A stretch of DNA of 64,000 bases, taken from the NCBI GenBank assembly GCA_000727475.1, contig KL647290.1:883051-947050 (forward strand). The letters run 5' to 3'. Every line of letters begins with the position of its first letter. Positions within the stretch are counted from its first letter, which is position 1. Shown here in pieces: positions 48,847 to 61,541 of this stretch. Source of the DNA: Sarcocystis neurona. Lineage: Eukaryota; Apicomplexa; Conoidasida; Eucoccidiorida; Sarcocystidae. The notes under the pieces were generated by a model. The model did no database searches. It was not told where the DNA came from and was given only the letters and a program-made list of their open reading frames with translations. The translations under genes and the position numbers were made by a program.

Positions 48847-50602
48847 CTAAGCCCGAACTTTGTCAAGGCATTCCCAGTAAAGAATGGAGTTGCCTCTGAC
48901 AACCACAAATCCTATTTCAGTGGTCTCCGTCTGACCGCCACTTGCGGGGCTGGCGGGATTTCCTTTGACTTCCACAGTATTTTCCAGAACAATATTCATG
49001 AAAGTGTCGTAGCCGCGAAGAACGCCGACGATACGCCGCCCTCCGCTGAGATGGACTGCAGAGACCGGAGGCACACGAACGGAGTGAATGATTCATTCGT
49101 AGAATGAATCAGATGGGAAAAAAATCAAGTTGAGGCGCGCACATGGAGGACCGTAGTACCTACGCACGTACACGGTGGTATCCATAAAAAGAGATAGCGT
49201 GGGGCTTCGTCACCACGCACGGTAGACTGGGCCCGTGTACGAGGCCGAAAACCACAGGGAGGGTGGAAAACGCACACAGTATTCACTGCCGTGTGCACAA
49301 AATGCAAGAGCACAGCGCGGACGAAGTGTGCAGATGTAAATACATTCTCCTCTGGGATAAACTATGTCAAGAGGATGCCGGAGTGTTCACTGTATTTCGG
49401 AAGCTCGCTAAAGTGTACGACGTCTCTCAAGATATTGCTATCGCTTCGCTCTTCCCAGTGATCATCTTCGTCTTTCATTATCTGTCCAGTGTGCTGACGC
49501 CGTACACATTCCACTAGTAAGACGACGTACTGAAACTGTACAGAAGCGCCCCTTGGGCGGGATCTTCGGACTTCTACGAGGTAAATAAAAAGCATAAAGA
49601 ATCTTACGCTCCTTCCCTACGCTGAGAACACTGCTTTCCGCCGGAAGTAGAAGAAAAGACCTCCCCACTAGCCTCCTCACTTTAAATACAAGTCCGTGAA
49701 TTATTCGTCATATGAAAATATAATCAGACTGGCGAGACGTTTCCACTCGTGCCTAATCTCCTACAGCCATAGAGTTCTTCAGGGATCCTGCTTTGCGGAA
49801 CGGAATCTGTTAGATTTCAGTCAGACTCCGTGTAACACCTCGGGCAGCGGGGACCTCGGTAGAAACATATTTCCTCATTTCTGAGGAACGCTAATGAGAT
49901 ATACCTTTACACGACAGTAGCATCTGCGGTGTCACGAGTTCAGCAACGATTAGCTGCAGAGCGCGATTAGGCTGAACGTGTGGTTGTTTGCACGAATGGT
50001 GTCATCTTACGTTGTGTCGTACAACCCTTCCATACACTGGAGCTCGCCTAGCATTAGAAGCGTCACTATTGCGCAGCAGAATCCCTACCCTAAAAATGAA
50101 CATCGTCGACTTCGACTGTACTATTGTCAAGTCCACAAATGTATACTGTATTGTGGTCAAGTCCACCAACACACGTAAGCAATTGCACATGTATGTGTAC
50201 ATCTCCTTGTATGTATGTATGCCCCAGTGCATATCGCACATACGTTGCAGTCGTGAAAAGTGCCCACCCACTATTGGAAGAGTCACTGCTAGATGGGAGA
50301 CAACTAATTTCAAAACATAACATCTGATATTCCTTACCAGGATCCTACCTGCAACGTACCAGCCTCGAGAACTATATCTGAAAGAAGCCAGATTTGACCG
50401 ACTTCTTGGTGGTACAGGCCGTCCCTTTACAAGAAAAGTGCAGTAAACGCTGAAGCAATTCGTATCACACTTCTGACTCCATCTACGCCAACCCTTTACC
50501 CAGAAGGGACAACATTTTCACAAAGTACTCACCGTCAAGGCGCTTTTCCATGAAACGGCGCAGGTCCGCGGCGGGACCCGCCTTGCCCATGACCGACGGC
50601 AT
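48847..50602 (-). CDS. SNRPG: Spliceosomal small nuclear ribonucleoprotein SmG
   Basis: One of the seven Sm proteins that form the ring on U1, U2, U4 and U5 snRNAs in the nucleus. Exon 1 (50533-50602) encodes MPSVMGKAGPAADLRRFMEK and ends RLD plus one base. Exon 2 (48847-49055) follows GTCTCTGCAG and supplies the rest; phases fit and the product is 92 residues. Sm1 motif: HLSGGRRIVGVLRGYDTFMN, then IVLEN. Sm2 motif: IGFVVVRGNSILYWECL. These match SmG rather than LSm7 in the FMN and VVVRGNSI segments, though LSm7 is the nearest alternative. Human SmG has 76 residues; the extra length is a longer N-terminus and a Gly/Ser/Thr-rich insertion between the motifs. The methionine at codon 5 is an alternative start. 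Confidence 0.9.
49089..49111. repeat. Inverted repeat, 10-bp arms, in the SmG intron
   Basis: TGATTCATTC, then GTA, then GAATGAATCA is a perfect stem with a 3-base loop. On the minus strand it ends 34 bases before the acceptor of SmG exon 2, in the zone where a branch point is expected. Confidence 0.9.
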
Positions 50603-53600
50603 TTTGATATAGAATAGCAGACAAGTGTTCAAAAATGAAACCAACGCGTGTAGATGCGTACCATTTCTTCAAGGCAACAAGCAAAGAATTCCTCTGTTAC
50701 AGATTTTCATTCCTCTACAGACAAAGTAAAGAATGCAGGTACGACGGCAGATGCATGCAGAGCAGAGCCCGGCAGCGTAGTAGGGGGGAAGGCTATCATT
50801 GTACACGGGGGCAAACGCAACAAGCACTTCGCCCTCCTCTTTGAGCGTAGATCAAATGAAATCGCATGGATTCATGCCATAACAAAGCGCCTTCTTCATC
50901 AGCACGCTGAATTGACTTTACGCGTACTGCTGGATTTCGTATGGTGGATGAATCACCTGGACTGCCGTATCTGCAGACGAGTGCAGGTTCACCGGCCTCT
51001 GCTACCCCGAGTGGGGGCCACATGAAAGGCACTTCAGGATATCGACGGATCTACGTGTCCAGGAGTCGCTATCTGCCAGCACATCAGTACGTCTCAGTAT
51101 ACAAGTACACATAAGTCAGTCTTCAGCAAAGAGATACACCCCTCGTCGACAAGCAATACACCTGCATTCCACATACGTACCTCTCGTATTTACTCTAAGT
51201 CACTCCCGTCTCTACACATGCCGGGTGTTATGTTGTGTATACGGCAATTACCGGAAGGTTGGCGAACTGGCTGGCACCCAGCAGTGCTGCAAAACTAGAA
51301 GGGCCACTGTACGTATCCTGGTTTCGATCAAGTCCAACGGGTGTTTATGCCGCCACTCGCTACGAAGTCGCTGGCAGCTAGCAGGTTGCTCGTCGAGCGG
51401 GTTTTAGTCCTGAGCATCCGGCCGTAGAAAGTCTTGAGATGATGTGGCTTTTTCGTGTACACCGGTGCAGAAACCATTAATCGTATGTCTACGTACTGAA
51501 GTGTAAGTACTGGAATTCGAGTAATGATACTCCCAACACGATCGTCTTCAAACAGGTGAAGTTGCAGGGTGTAGTGGGCAGGATAAATCTCTATACGTCA
51601 GAGCTTTGGGGAGGTCACAGACGTGATCTGTGTCAAGTGAGAGGCAGATGGTCAAAACCTTACTGGGGATGCAATTTTTGCAACGTGAGACTGGAGTGCA
51701 GAGCTGCTCCGCTGTCTGCGCGTGTGGCGTGCGCTGGAAGAAAATGCGATCTGAGCGACTACTAACCGTATCAATCCTGTTGTGAGCACTCGTTTCCACG
51801 GTAATACAACCGTAGTATTCACTTTTAGCACCTGCATACAATGAACAGGCACGAGGATACAGGATGACTTACAGTGCTCCCTTTTTGCTATCCCGATGTA
51901 GTTAATCACCTCATACCCAGTGAACATATACAGCGGCACACGTGCAATCAGGCAGTTCCGAATCCTTTAATACCAGAAGCACAGTGATACTCAGGCTTCT
52001 GCGTCTGCGTAGAAATTGCATATAGTGAGACGGTAATTAATATCAGGGACATGGGATAAGGCCATCCCTACGCTTGTGCTTTGATAGGGTCCTGTGGGTA
52101 GAATCGGTATTTTCAACTTCAAGGGTGCTACGGAAGTGCTTACGCGGACGCTTCCAAATAGAGCTGAACACTGTGCTTTAGGCGACATCTCCACTAGTGC
52201 TGGTCCCATGCGCTGTCGCGGACGTAGCTGCTGCCAACGAGCGAATCGGCCAGCTCCCTCCCCCGAGGATGAGTGCGCTATCCCATGGAGTAAGGTGGTC
52301 GCACCTGCAATTTCTACTAGAACTGGACCCAACGCGTCACACCCTGCGACCGCTGCTGCAGATCCTACAGCTACGGCGATGTAGCGAGTGCCAACAATGG
52401 CGTTCGTCACTGCGGCTTCGGCCGAGGGCTCGGACTAAAATCCGGCACGACGTTACACACCACGCAGCAGCGACCAGTGGTCCTACTATTCATGCCCCAC
52501 TGCATGGTGAGTGCCGACGAAGGCGTTCGTCTGCCCGGTTCGATGCGAGCGAATGCGGTACCCCAAGATATCAACTACTTGGTGTGTGTGGTGTTGCTCG
52601 TAGAATTGTATCCCCACTCCTGTTTCTTTGGAATTGCTTTCCGCATCCTGTTTTGCGGGTAGGGCGACAGCTGCGTTACTTCAGCATCTGACTCGTACCT
52701 CAGCAAACACGGAAAATGCTCTGAAAAATTCGCGCGCTCCAGCTGTGGCGTCCCTTCTCCCTCCGGTATATAATCATGCGTAGAACTGTATGGGCTCACC
52801 TGCTAAGATTTTTTTGTATAGTCGTAGTGCGCATCCGGCAGAAAAAAAGAGGCTGAAGTGAGATAGTGGACCACTCCTTTTTCACGCAAAACAGCTAGCA
52901 CAGTGTTATCACTTTACGCACGGTACGGCGTGAAGCAGCTCACTCGGTGCGTAGATCTGCTGTCGTCGGCCGCGCGCGCCCAAGGCGAGATGACTGTGCA
53001 CGCTTTTATAAAGAAATCAATTTGCATATCCGCTTTTGCTCAGGAAAAAAACCGTGCTGCCTGGACTGCCGCAATGACTAAGGTTGCCTAGAACACGGGT
53101 GTGAAACACTTTCGGTGCTGTCGGGAAAAAAGCCACATTGCTTGCCGTCTCTCATCTGACGTAGCAACACCTCAAGGCTTTCGTCGAAGAGCAGCTTGTC
53201 AGCGACGTACACGAACCAACTACTCCACCAAGCCGACGCTTCGGCGATGTAACCGCCGTCCTTCAGCAGAGTGCTGTTGCCTTCGGTACTGGTCAACCTC
53301 AGCACAAACTATCAGTTCGGCGCTGAGCCACCCCGAACGATGCAGAAAACTCGCAGACCTCCAACCGCCATGTCAGTTCAGCGCTGTGACGATTCAGGTA
53401 AACTCCGGAAACCATCCTAAGGGACTGGACCCCTGCTTCTTCCCTTGCGCGCCAGTTCTCCTAGATGTGAATGGAGGCCGTCCTGACTTCAAACTTACAC
53501 GGACTCAGCGTCTACAATACGGCAGACTGCTCTTCCAACGGTATGCGACTGAACTCCGTTACAGGTGTCACTTTCTTTGGAGGCAAATTCAGCTCATGCG

Positions 53601-55351
53601 TTTGCATATAACGAGCTGAAGAATTATGCGTACATATATTGTGTGACTCAGTGTTCACTCTGAGCAAAACAGCTGACCACCACTCAGGTGATCGCACACA
53701 CCCGGCAACCGCGTCATCTTTGGAAGAACAATACTTCTTTAAATTCTGCTGTTATAAATGAAACCAACAACTGCACTGCATCACTTTATCATAGCTCTTC
53801 ATACAAAACGTTCTCCTTCGGAAGCTTTGAAAACGCACAACTCACCATCTGTGAAAAAGCGCACCGGAATGCGTGCACGCGCTACAGGTACGGAGCAAAA
53901 AAGGTACGTTTCCATTGTGCGTTTGCGCCGCCGTTCTCCACCTGCTGTAGGATTGGAAGACCTGATTACCTACGCCTAAATTCTAATTGCGGAACAAACG
54001 CACGCACAACTCCCAAGATTTTCCACGTGTTCAGGTGTATGAAGGGGGACGCTATAGGAAACAGGTCAGCCTGAGGTCAACGACGGAGTGCCCGTCTCGC
54101 CCTGTCCCAGACTGTGGCTTCTTCGCCCGTAAGCTCCAATCTTTCCGGATTTGCAGCAGCCTTCTTTGTATCTGAGCAGCTCCATGCGAGACGCGCCTGT
54201 GAAGACAAACGATACTCTAAATTAGATACGTATACACGTAGTTGTACATTTCGGCAGGTTCCATTTTATTTACAGGTATTTCCTGTGGGACGCTAGAGTC
54301 GAACACGAGGCGTTAGCACTATTAGATCGTTGCGTGGCACGCTTCACGTGGATATTAATGGGACCTGCATGAAAGAAGAACGAGGGCAAGACCCAGACAC
54401 ATGTATAATGCGTCTTTCACAAGGCAGCACTTTTGAAACTTCATCTCTGGATGTGACCGTCTGTGGAACCAGTCCAGGGAACATCATCCTATATCGCGCT
54501 CGACGCGCAAAAACCTACAAGCAACCCCTGCCAGTTTACCCGAGTTACCCTCCTATACAGCACTTCAAGTAGAGGCTACCTGAGCGATAGTGGAAGAGTT
54601 TCTGCGCCAGCTTTGAAGGTTTCAAATTGTCGGGACAGCATTTTCAAAGCTTCGGGTGGAAGGGGAGATAGCCACAAGCAACCTTCCAGGCATTTTTAAG
54701 TGGTTCATCGCATTACGTGGGGACACAAAGCCAAAGTGGAGGAGGACGACCGTCCCTCATTTGGGAGTGGGACTATGTGGAGCCAATACAGCCACCTGTT
54801 CTGCAGCTTCCGTGTTCAATGCGGCCGGGCAGGTTCGATTAATTGCGAAGCTCGACAACGTTGAGGTATTGTAACTGTTACCACGCATGCACGTGTAGGG
54901 GCACTGTGAGAGGGTTCGACTCTTCCGCTGCGTACGCCACCACGCATGTTCCCTGAGCAGCATGCGGATTGAAAATGAATTACGGAGAGAAGGATGCAGT
55001 GAGGAGAAGTATTCAGATATTAAATAGGCAGTGATATTTTGCAATGCGTTGTTTTGCCCTGACTCTGACGTCCGCTCCCCCTCGACCATGTTTTCGGCAT
55101 GCCTTTCTTAGCTCGCTACTCATCTCTTGATCCACAAACTTTTCCCCGCGTACAGGTTTTCTGCAGCAATTTGGCAGCAGTCTGCCTCTACCGCGGAGTT
55201 TTCTGTCGAATTTGTAGCGTTGAATGACGAAAGTCGTGCCGTCTGGCGGTTAAAGTTGCCAGGAGTTGTGGAAGGGGCCGGCGCTACAAGGACAGGCCTT
55301 CATTCGCTGCCGTGTGTTCGTCCTGGTGTGATTTTTACGGCCATTTGCACA
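50603..55351. other. Divergent spacer of 4.7 kb, no gene supported
   Basis: It lies between the start of SmG (minus) and the start of the small zinc-finger gene (plus). Frames of 100-170 codons occur (52197-52691 plus, 53101-53619 plus), but they overlap others of equal length, lack domains and have no supporting splice context. A short near-repeat (GAGTGCCRACRAWGGCGTTCGTC) occurs at about 52388 and 52507. Confidence 0.5.
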
Positions 55352-57522
55352 ATGGGAAAGGGGAGCAACGCTTGCGTAAGTCCAATGCATCTTCCACTTG
55401 CACGTAAATGGGCATTCTCGAATCATCGAAAGGCATCGGGTGCGCGTTTCGAATTTCGGGTGGCTCGACTCTTGATTCACTAGCACCCACGTCGGTCGCA
55501 GCTGATGCACGGGGTCACCGTACGTACGTGATTACGTGGATTACGTCGGAACACGCTCCTGTGGGTGCAATGCAGATGTGAACTACGTTGTGCAACCAGT
55601 CCGCGTCGCGTATGTGTATCTGTGTATTTACTGTTTAAAAGAAGTGCATTTACGTTTGAAAGGCATACCCTAGAGAAAGCGTGGCCAGCTGTGCAGTGTG
55701 CAGCAGAGGTAAGACCCAGCGGTTGGTTTTGCGTGTTATATAAACAAAGGGTGAAGGCTGTGTCGCAGGCCAAGTTTTTCGGGCTCGCGACTTCAACGGT
55801 TGATGCCTACTGTCGAAATTAGCTTTTCTTGTGTTTTGCTCTGGAAAGCTGTCAGTCCTTTCGCCAGGTGGAGCAAGAGTTTTCTTCATGACCCACTTTA
55901 TAAGCTCTCTGCAGTACGGGTTACCACGGTTACTGCCTCGCAGAAACGTCAGCCAGGTGGTTCAAAATGAGAGCTTAGGCTACGAAGCGTGTATTTTCAG
56001 TTATAAGTCTGTCTTTATCGGAATTGCTCTGTTGCGCATATGTGCGGCACAGGCTTTGCTTCGTTCGACAACGACAGGCACAGCCCGACACAGTAGCTTT
56101 GGCTAAGGCGTAATCGAAATCACTAGATGCATTAGCAAATGCCACGCTTGTGTAAGTTGAAAGCAACGACACCAGCTGCACCTCGAGAACATCCTTAAAG
56201 AGTGTCCGGAAAAAATGAGTTGTGCACGTGGGAAAAGCTTCTTGTTTCAGACGAGGGACAGACTACTCTACAGGGCTCATGTACACGCCTTCTGGACGGG
56301 CGCGCGTGCTGTCGTGAAGAGGGGTGTAGAAATAGACGTATAGAAATCAAGCTAGCTGTCTTTGTACAACAAGGTGCTTTCACGTGGTGTAATCCGGCAA
56401 AAGTGTGAACCCGTTTCTATTGCAAAACACGCTCTGCATATTGCCGACTGGTGAACATCTACAGATGTGGACAGCGTGACTGAACTTTGAAGTATGCTTC
56501 TGTTCATGCATCTGGGTCCATTTTATAAAGCTCGAACTGGTGCGTGCGTGCGTCCGTGTCTAAATGTCTTCAGAAAAAAAACACCACGCGGTCGCGCGCC
56601 GAAGAGAGCAAGCAGAAGGAGCCCAAATCGCAGCTGAAATCCAACCAGGCTGCAATGTCGATCAAATGCAAAGTACGTCCGGTTACCCGGGTTGGTTTTT
56701 TTCTTTTTCTGAAGCGAGCTGTAGTCCGTGAGCGTGACCGGATTTCCAGTGGACAATACGCGAATGATACGCAGGTGATACAGCCGCCTTGAATATGTCC
56801 ACACACACAGCGTTTGTGGAAGTAGTTCTGTTTAGACATACGTATGTTTTTTGCGCGTATGTGCTTGAAAATGAGAAGTTTTTGGATGCCGAGGGGGAAT
56901 GTCAAAGTCGCTGAAGCCCGTTCCCCGAAAGACGTGGACATGTTCGGTGTGCTGACCATGTTTTTTCCGCCAATCCCGTCAGGTGGCTGTTTCCGACGGT
57001 GTGACTGATTTGTTAGGCCTCCGTCGAGTGAGGTTTGAAAATTGTCGCTCTTTTTCAGCGTGCGGAGGGACCACCCCGCGTGGTTAACAGAAACAAATAT
57101 ACTGCGACAAATGCATACGTGTGCATGCAAATGTGTCCGTTGTTGACACACGAGTTTAAATTGTACTCACGCGGTAAGGCGTGTTACGCTCCCCTGTGTC
57201 GCGAGCGCATCGAGGGATCCGCATCTGCCACATTTTGTCTCTTTGTTAAGGAATTGGATTTGCGGTGTTTCCTTCGTGGGAGTCAGCTGTATGACTGTGA
57301 CCACTTCAAGGGAATGTTCTCGGAGAAAGCTGTGTCCAGTCGTGGAGTTCTGATATTTGTGGTACCATCTACAGCACGTCTTTGAGGTTGTTCTCTGTTT
57401 GTCTGCTCTTGCAGGTATGTTTGCAACCCTTCATGAAAACTCAAAGTGTCGCCCAGCTAAGCGAGCACGCGACAAACAAGCACAACAAGAGCGTAAATGA
57501 ATGCTTTCCGGATTTATCTTAG
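55352..57522 (+). CDS. Small C2H2 zinc-finger protein, At2g23090-like
   Basis: Three exons give 76 residues. Exon 1 (55352-55375) encodes only MGKGSNAC and ends at GTAAGT. Exon 2 (56574-56672) follows TGTCTTCAG and contains EPKSQLKSNQAAMSIKCK. Exon 3 (57415-57522) follows CTGCTCTTGCAG, begins VCLQPFMKTQSVAQL and ends ECFPDLS plus TAG. All junctions are phase 0. The zinc ligands are C40, C43, H59 and H64 (C-x2-C ... H-x4-H). Length and order match the widespread eukaryotic family typified by Arabidopsis At2g23090 (about 78 residues, SERF-like basic N-terminus plus one zinc finger). Its molecular role is not established; nucleic-acid binding is inference. No frame long enough for routine ORF calling exists here. 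Confidence 0.88.
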
Positions 57523-60500
57523 AAGTGCAGTTGATTTAAAGTATACGGCATTCAATCGACTGAGTAAGAAGGCGAATTTGTCAGAAGGGGGAAAGTCAAC
57601 TCGGGAAATGAAGGGACAGCAGGACTGGAGTCGTGGGCGGAAAGGCAAGGCAACTTCTGGATGGTGAACGCGGGACACGTCAAGATTGTGGTTGGAGCCA
57701 GGAGCTAGCAAGGACACTTACTGGTACTTTGCGCTCCGCTTCCGCAGGATCATGGAGTAGAAGTCGTATGAGGCTTGGCTGCAAATCGACACTTTTTTCT
57801 TGTTTCCTTCCTGTAGAACGCAGGTCGCAGTGCTTTTTGCGTGAACGAGGTCGCCCACCGTGGCAGGCAGAAGTGGTGTGCGGGTGTTGGCGTCGCCATT
57901 TACAGGAAGGAAAAGCACGCTCCTGCTACAAGTGTGACGCGTGTCACATTTTCTCTGTCTCCGTCTTTCGCCGAATATACCAATAGTGGCAGAGGAAGTT
58001 GATGCCGTTTGTAGAACGAATGAGAATAGTTTGGGGGCGGTGGATGCTCAGTCCGTCTGCAGAGATGAGGGCGAGTTTTTTAGAGGAATTCGTGGATGCG
58101 CGGTTGTTGTGTTGTTCATGTGCAACCCGCGGTGGCTACGTACGGGCACTAGCGCGTGGTGGGGGAAACCACTTACGGCACCGAAAACTGTACATGAAGT
58201 AAAACTCATTTTGCCTGCCAGGCGGTTTTGATGTGGTGCCTTTCCGCGAAAAGTGTGGAAACTTCATCGTGCGTGTCGGAAATATCAGGCATTTGCCGCG
58301 GAACTGTGTTAGCGGCCGTGCAGTCCGTCGTGAGTCACAAATTTTCGATGTCGTTTGCTGCATGTGGCGGCGCTTTGTACCAGCATAACCCACATGACTC
58401 CCGTCTGATAATGCTGGTTCCCAGAGCGCAGGTGGCCAGTCTCTCGTGTCAAACACGTAAACTAGACTTCTTAAGAGAGGAAAAACAGGACGAATACGAG
58501 ATGTTCTGAAGACGCCGTGGTCCACGTTTTGAGACCGATATCGCTTCATGCTGTCGGCAACAGAACAGCACAGCCAAGACGCGCCACTGTCTCTTGAGGT
58601 GCTGTTTTAGATGCGCATACTCTCGATGCAGCAGTTTGTCTTGTTTGCCGTGTACCGGCACATGTATTTGATTGTCGCGGTGGGTGCCCCTGATTCTGAA
58701 ACACGACCACTGACACTGCACAAGAAAGCGTACCTTACGTACATCGAATGCGTAGATGTGCGTGTGCGTAGGGCTACAGGAAGGTGCAAGCGTACCGTGG
58801 CTTCGCATCACGGTATCGTGTTACGCGACCTATGTACGGTGGTAGTGCAGGAGGGTCAGACATTGTGCTTCATTGCACGATGCCCCCTCTTGTATGACCC
58901 GGTCGGTGTCATCAAAGAGGCGTTCTGGGCAGCCTGCTTGTTCTACCACGCGGGAACTATAGCGTGTTAGTAACGTCTTCTGGTTGAATCGCGCGGTGTA
59001 CAAATACCAGCAGCACCAGGTCTACGACGCTGTGATCGAAGATGGTCTGCGTGTGCATCGTGCTAAACAGTGTGTACACTGCCCTTCTTGTTTTCTTGTT
59101 ACGCAGTTGCTGGTTGTCTAGGCAACACATACCGTAACACGCTTCACGCACGTCGGTCGAGTCTGGAGTGCAAATATGTTTGGTACGTGCGGTCCTGCGC
59201 TTGGTGAACCCTTAACATTTCAATCATAGTCTTGCTTACCCGAGTTAGACGTGCGAGTTCATTAGTGTCTCTCAAGTCCTTAGTTGTGCTGCATCACTAT
59301 CACGTGGTCCCCACGGATCCAGGCTTAGAACTATTAAAGCCGTTACGTGCGGAAGTCGCGCATTCCACTGTTACCGCGATCATCTTGTATCTGGTTACAA
59401 AGAGATAGTGAGAAACCTCACCATAATAGACCAGTCTTCAGGTAGAAGGCCAACAAACATTTTTGGGGCAGCGACCGGTAATGGAGTTTTCAGACAGAAC
59501 CCAAGAAGCACTTTACGGGCAATGACACTGCGCATCCTGTTTCACACCGTGATCGATTTAAGTACCCGTGATTTTGAGGTGTGAAGTAACGAAGCCGTGA
59601 AAACGGTGTTCTGGTGGCCCGGTGAAAGGAAAACCGTGACGTGCGGTGGAAACGGAGTAAGTCCAACATACTTCCCATTCGACGTTGTAGGGGGCGCGAT
59701 GCCGTGAAAACAGTCTGTGCAATTTCGTTGCAGTGTGCGAGGGTACAAAACGGAGCGGAAGAACTAGAGGGAGCACTTGAAAACTGACTGGTCACACAGT
59801 CAGTCTTTAGAACAACTGCGAAGTTGTTACACCGGCATTCATTAGTCTCCAACTAACCCCAGCACCTCTCTTGGGCGCAAGCGTGTACAGCACATATGAC
59901 ACGTGTACGTGTAAGCGTAAAAGTATGTATGCATAAACTTGTATAAAGTGTATTGAAACCGGCACATGTATGTGATCAGCACTGTCCGGTGCAGGGAGCC
60001 CCATTTCGCCTTCTGCGGCAGTATCCCGACCTTTTCTGACTTCAGAAAAAAGCCAGTGTCTTTTAATTCGTTGCCATACTGAGATTCTGTGCTGTGCGTC
60101 TGATCGTGAGGGCGCTTTTTATATGGGGGCTGATCAATGCCTTCATGACAGTGCCCGTTGCACGCAAGCAAAGCTACTTACTAGACGGGTAGCAGTAGTG
60201 AGACGCAAGCATAGGTGGTCCAGGGGGTCGGAGGGCGGGCAGTCTCGTGGCTGCGTATGACTCCACGTTGGTCTGGGCCGTTGCATGCATATCTGGAGGA
60301 GGGGAAAGTACGGTAGAAGCTCCAAACGGGTAATCCTCGTACCCGAGCCTGATTGATTGCGGAGGCGCATGCAACAACATGTCTGCCGGTACGACCGTTC
60401 GTTACTACGAGAGGGCCACGGGCTGGCGTCTTCCCGTCTGGTGTCGCTGTGATTAGGCTGCGATTTCTTCTGCTGTTTCGCCTCCGTGCAATTCCAGCGG

Positions 60501-60572
60501 CTCTGTCTCGCTCTGGGTAGGAGAATACTTTTTTCGTCGGCATACATAAATCCTGGACACGGTTATTCCACG
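57523..60572. other. Spacer upstream of RPL7, no gene supported
   Basis: The 3-kb stretch lies between two plus-strand genes and should hold the RPL7 promoter. Frames such as 58611-58970 (plus, 119 codons) and 58136-58549 (minus, 137 codons) overlap on opposite strands and show no domain. I see no recognisable promoter element. Confidence 0.5.
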
Positions 60573-61507
60573 ATGGCGGTAAGCACAGGGGCACTACGGA
60601 CTCTGTGGGATCTTGAAACTACGTGAAAACAGTGAAGGGACAGGGGGATAATCACAATCTCTGACTTATTTTCGCTTTTGTGGCCGATCGCTTTCACCCA
60701 CGGGGAAAACGAGGTCTTTTTTGTGTCGAAGGCATGTGTGGGGGATGCGTTTTCACAGCATGTGACACCAGCACGTAAGCCGGCGGTGCCTCTCTCCTCT
60801 CAGCATGAATTCATTTTGACTACACCAGCGTACTTCCACGCGATGGAGCTTGTCGCGGCAGGATCGGGCGCGAAGAGGCGGATGCTGGACATGGACTTGT
60901 CAGCCGTCCTTGCATATATGCGTATGTTTGCGTGTCGTGCCGTAACAGGTCGTAGCGTGGATCCACATGATCCAGTCTACACTCCACGTAGAGTAATGAA
61001 ATGGATTATACGCAGTGGTAATCGTTCTGCATATTTCTTTTCCTCTGGAAAAGCTGCACAGATGACGCATGTGCCAGCATTTGTCAACGTATCTGTTTTT
61101 TGCCAGATGCCGCGCTAACGCGCGAAAACACGCGCGGCACGGTCGCTTGCGGTCCAGCTTCAAGGTGTCATTGTTCTGCGAATGCGTGGGAATGGCAGTG
61201 CCGGGTTCTTTCCTCTGTGGCTATCTCTGCTGGCGTGGTAACGTGTTCAGATGGGACTTGAGGGCGCACGAAACCCGCAGCATGACCACATTTTTGTACG
61301 TCGTGCTTTGCATGTTTGCGGCAAACTCACCTTCTCAGGACCGGTACGACGTCCGACTTCTGAGGCCGCTCGCCGGCGTACCGGTGCCGGAGCGCACGCA
61401 GAAGAAAATTGATCGCGACAGGAAGCTCCTGCAGCTTATGAAGAAGCAGCGGCTGACCCGCGCTAAGGTACGTTTCCAGTGGGATAGGGTGGTGAGTGTA
61501 CCCTATA

Positions 61508-61541
<34 letters not shown>

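Noticed and set aside
48847..50602. LSm7 instead of SmG
   Set aside because: The FMN-x-V and VVVRGNSI segments and the N-terminal LRRFMEKRL fit SmG better, though the two families are close.
53078..53305. 75-codon minus frame with a Trp-rich, protein-like peptide
   Set aside because: No family recognised, and a plus frame of 172 codons overlaps it; neither is supported by splice or domain evidence.
54911..54922. GGTTCGACTCT resembling a tRNA B box
   Set aside because: No A box, cloverleaf or acceptor-stem pairing could be found around it.
60678..61118. 146-codon plus frame
   Set aside because: It lies inside RPL7 intron 1, has no domain and its composition does not resemble the confirmed exons.
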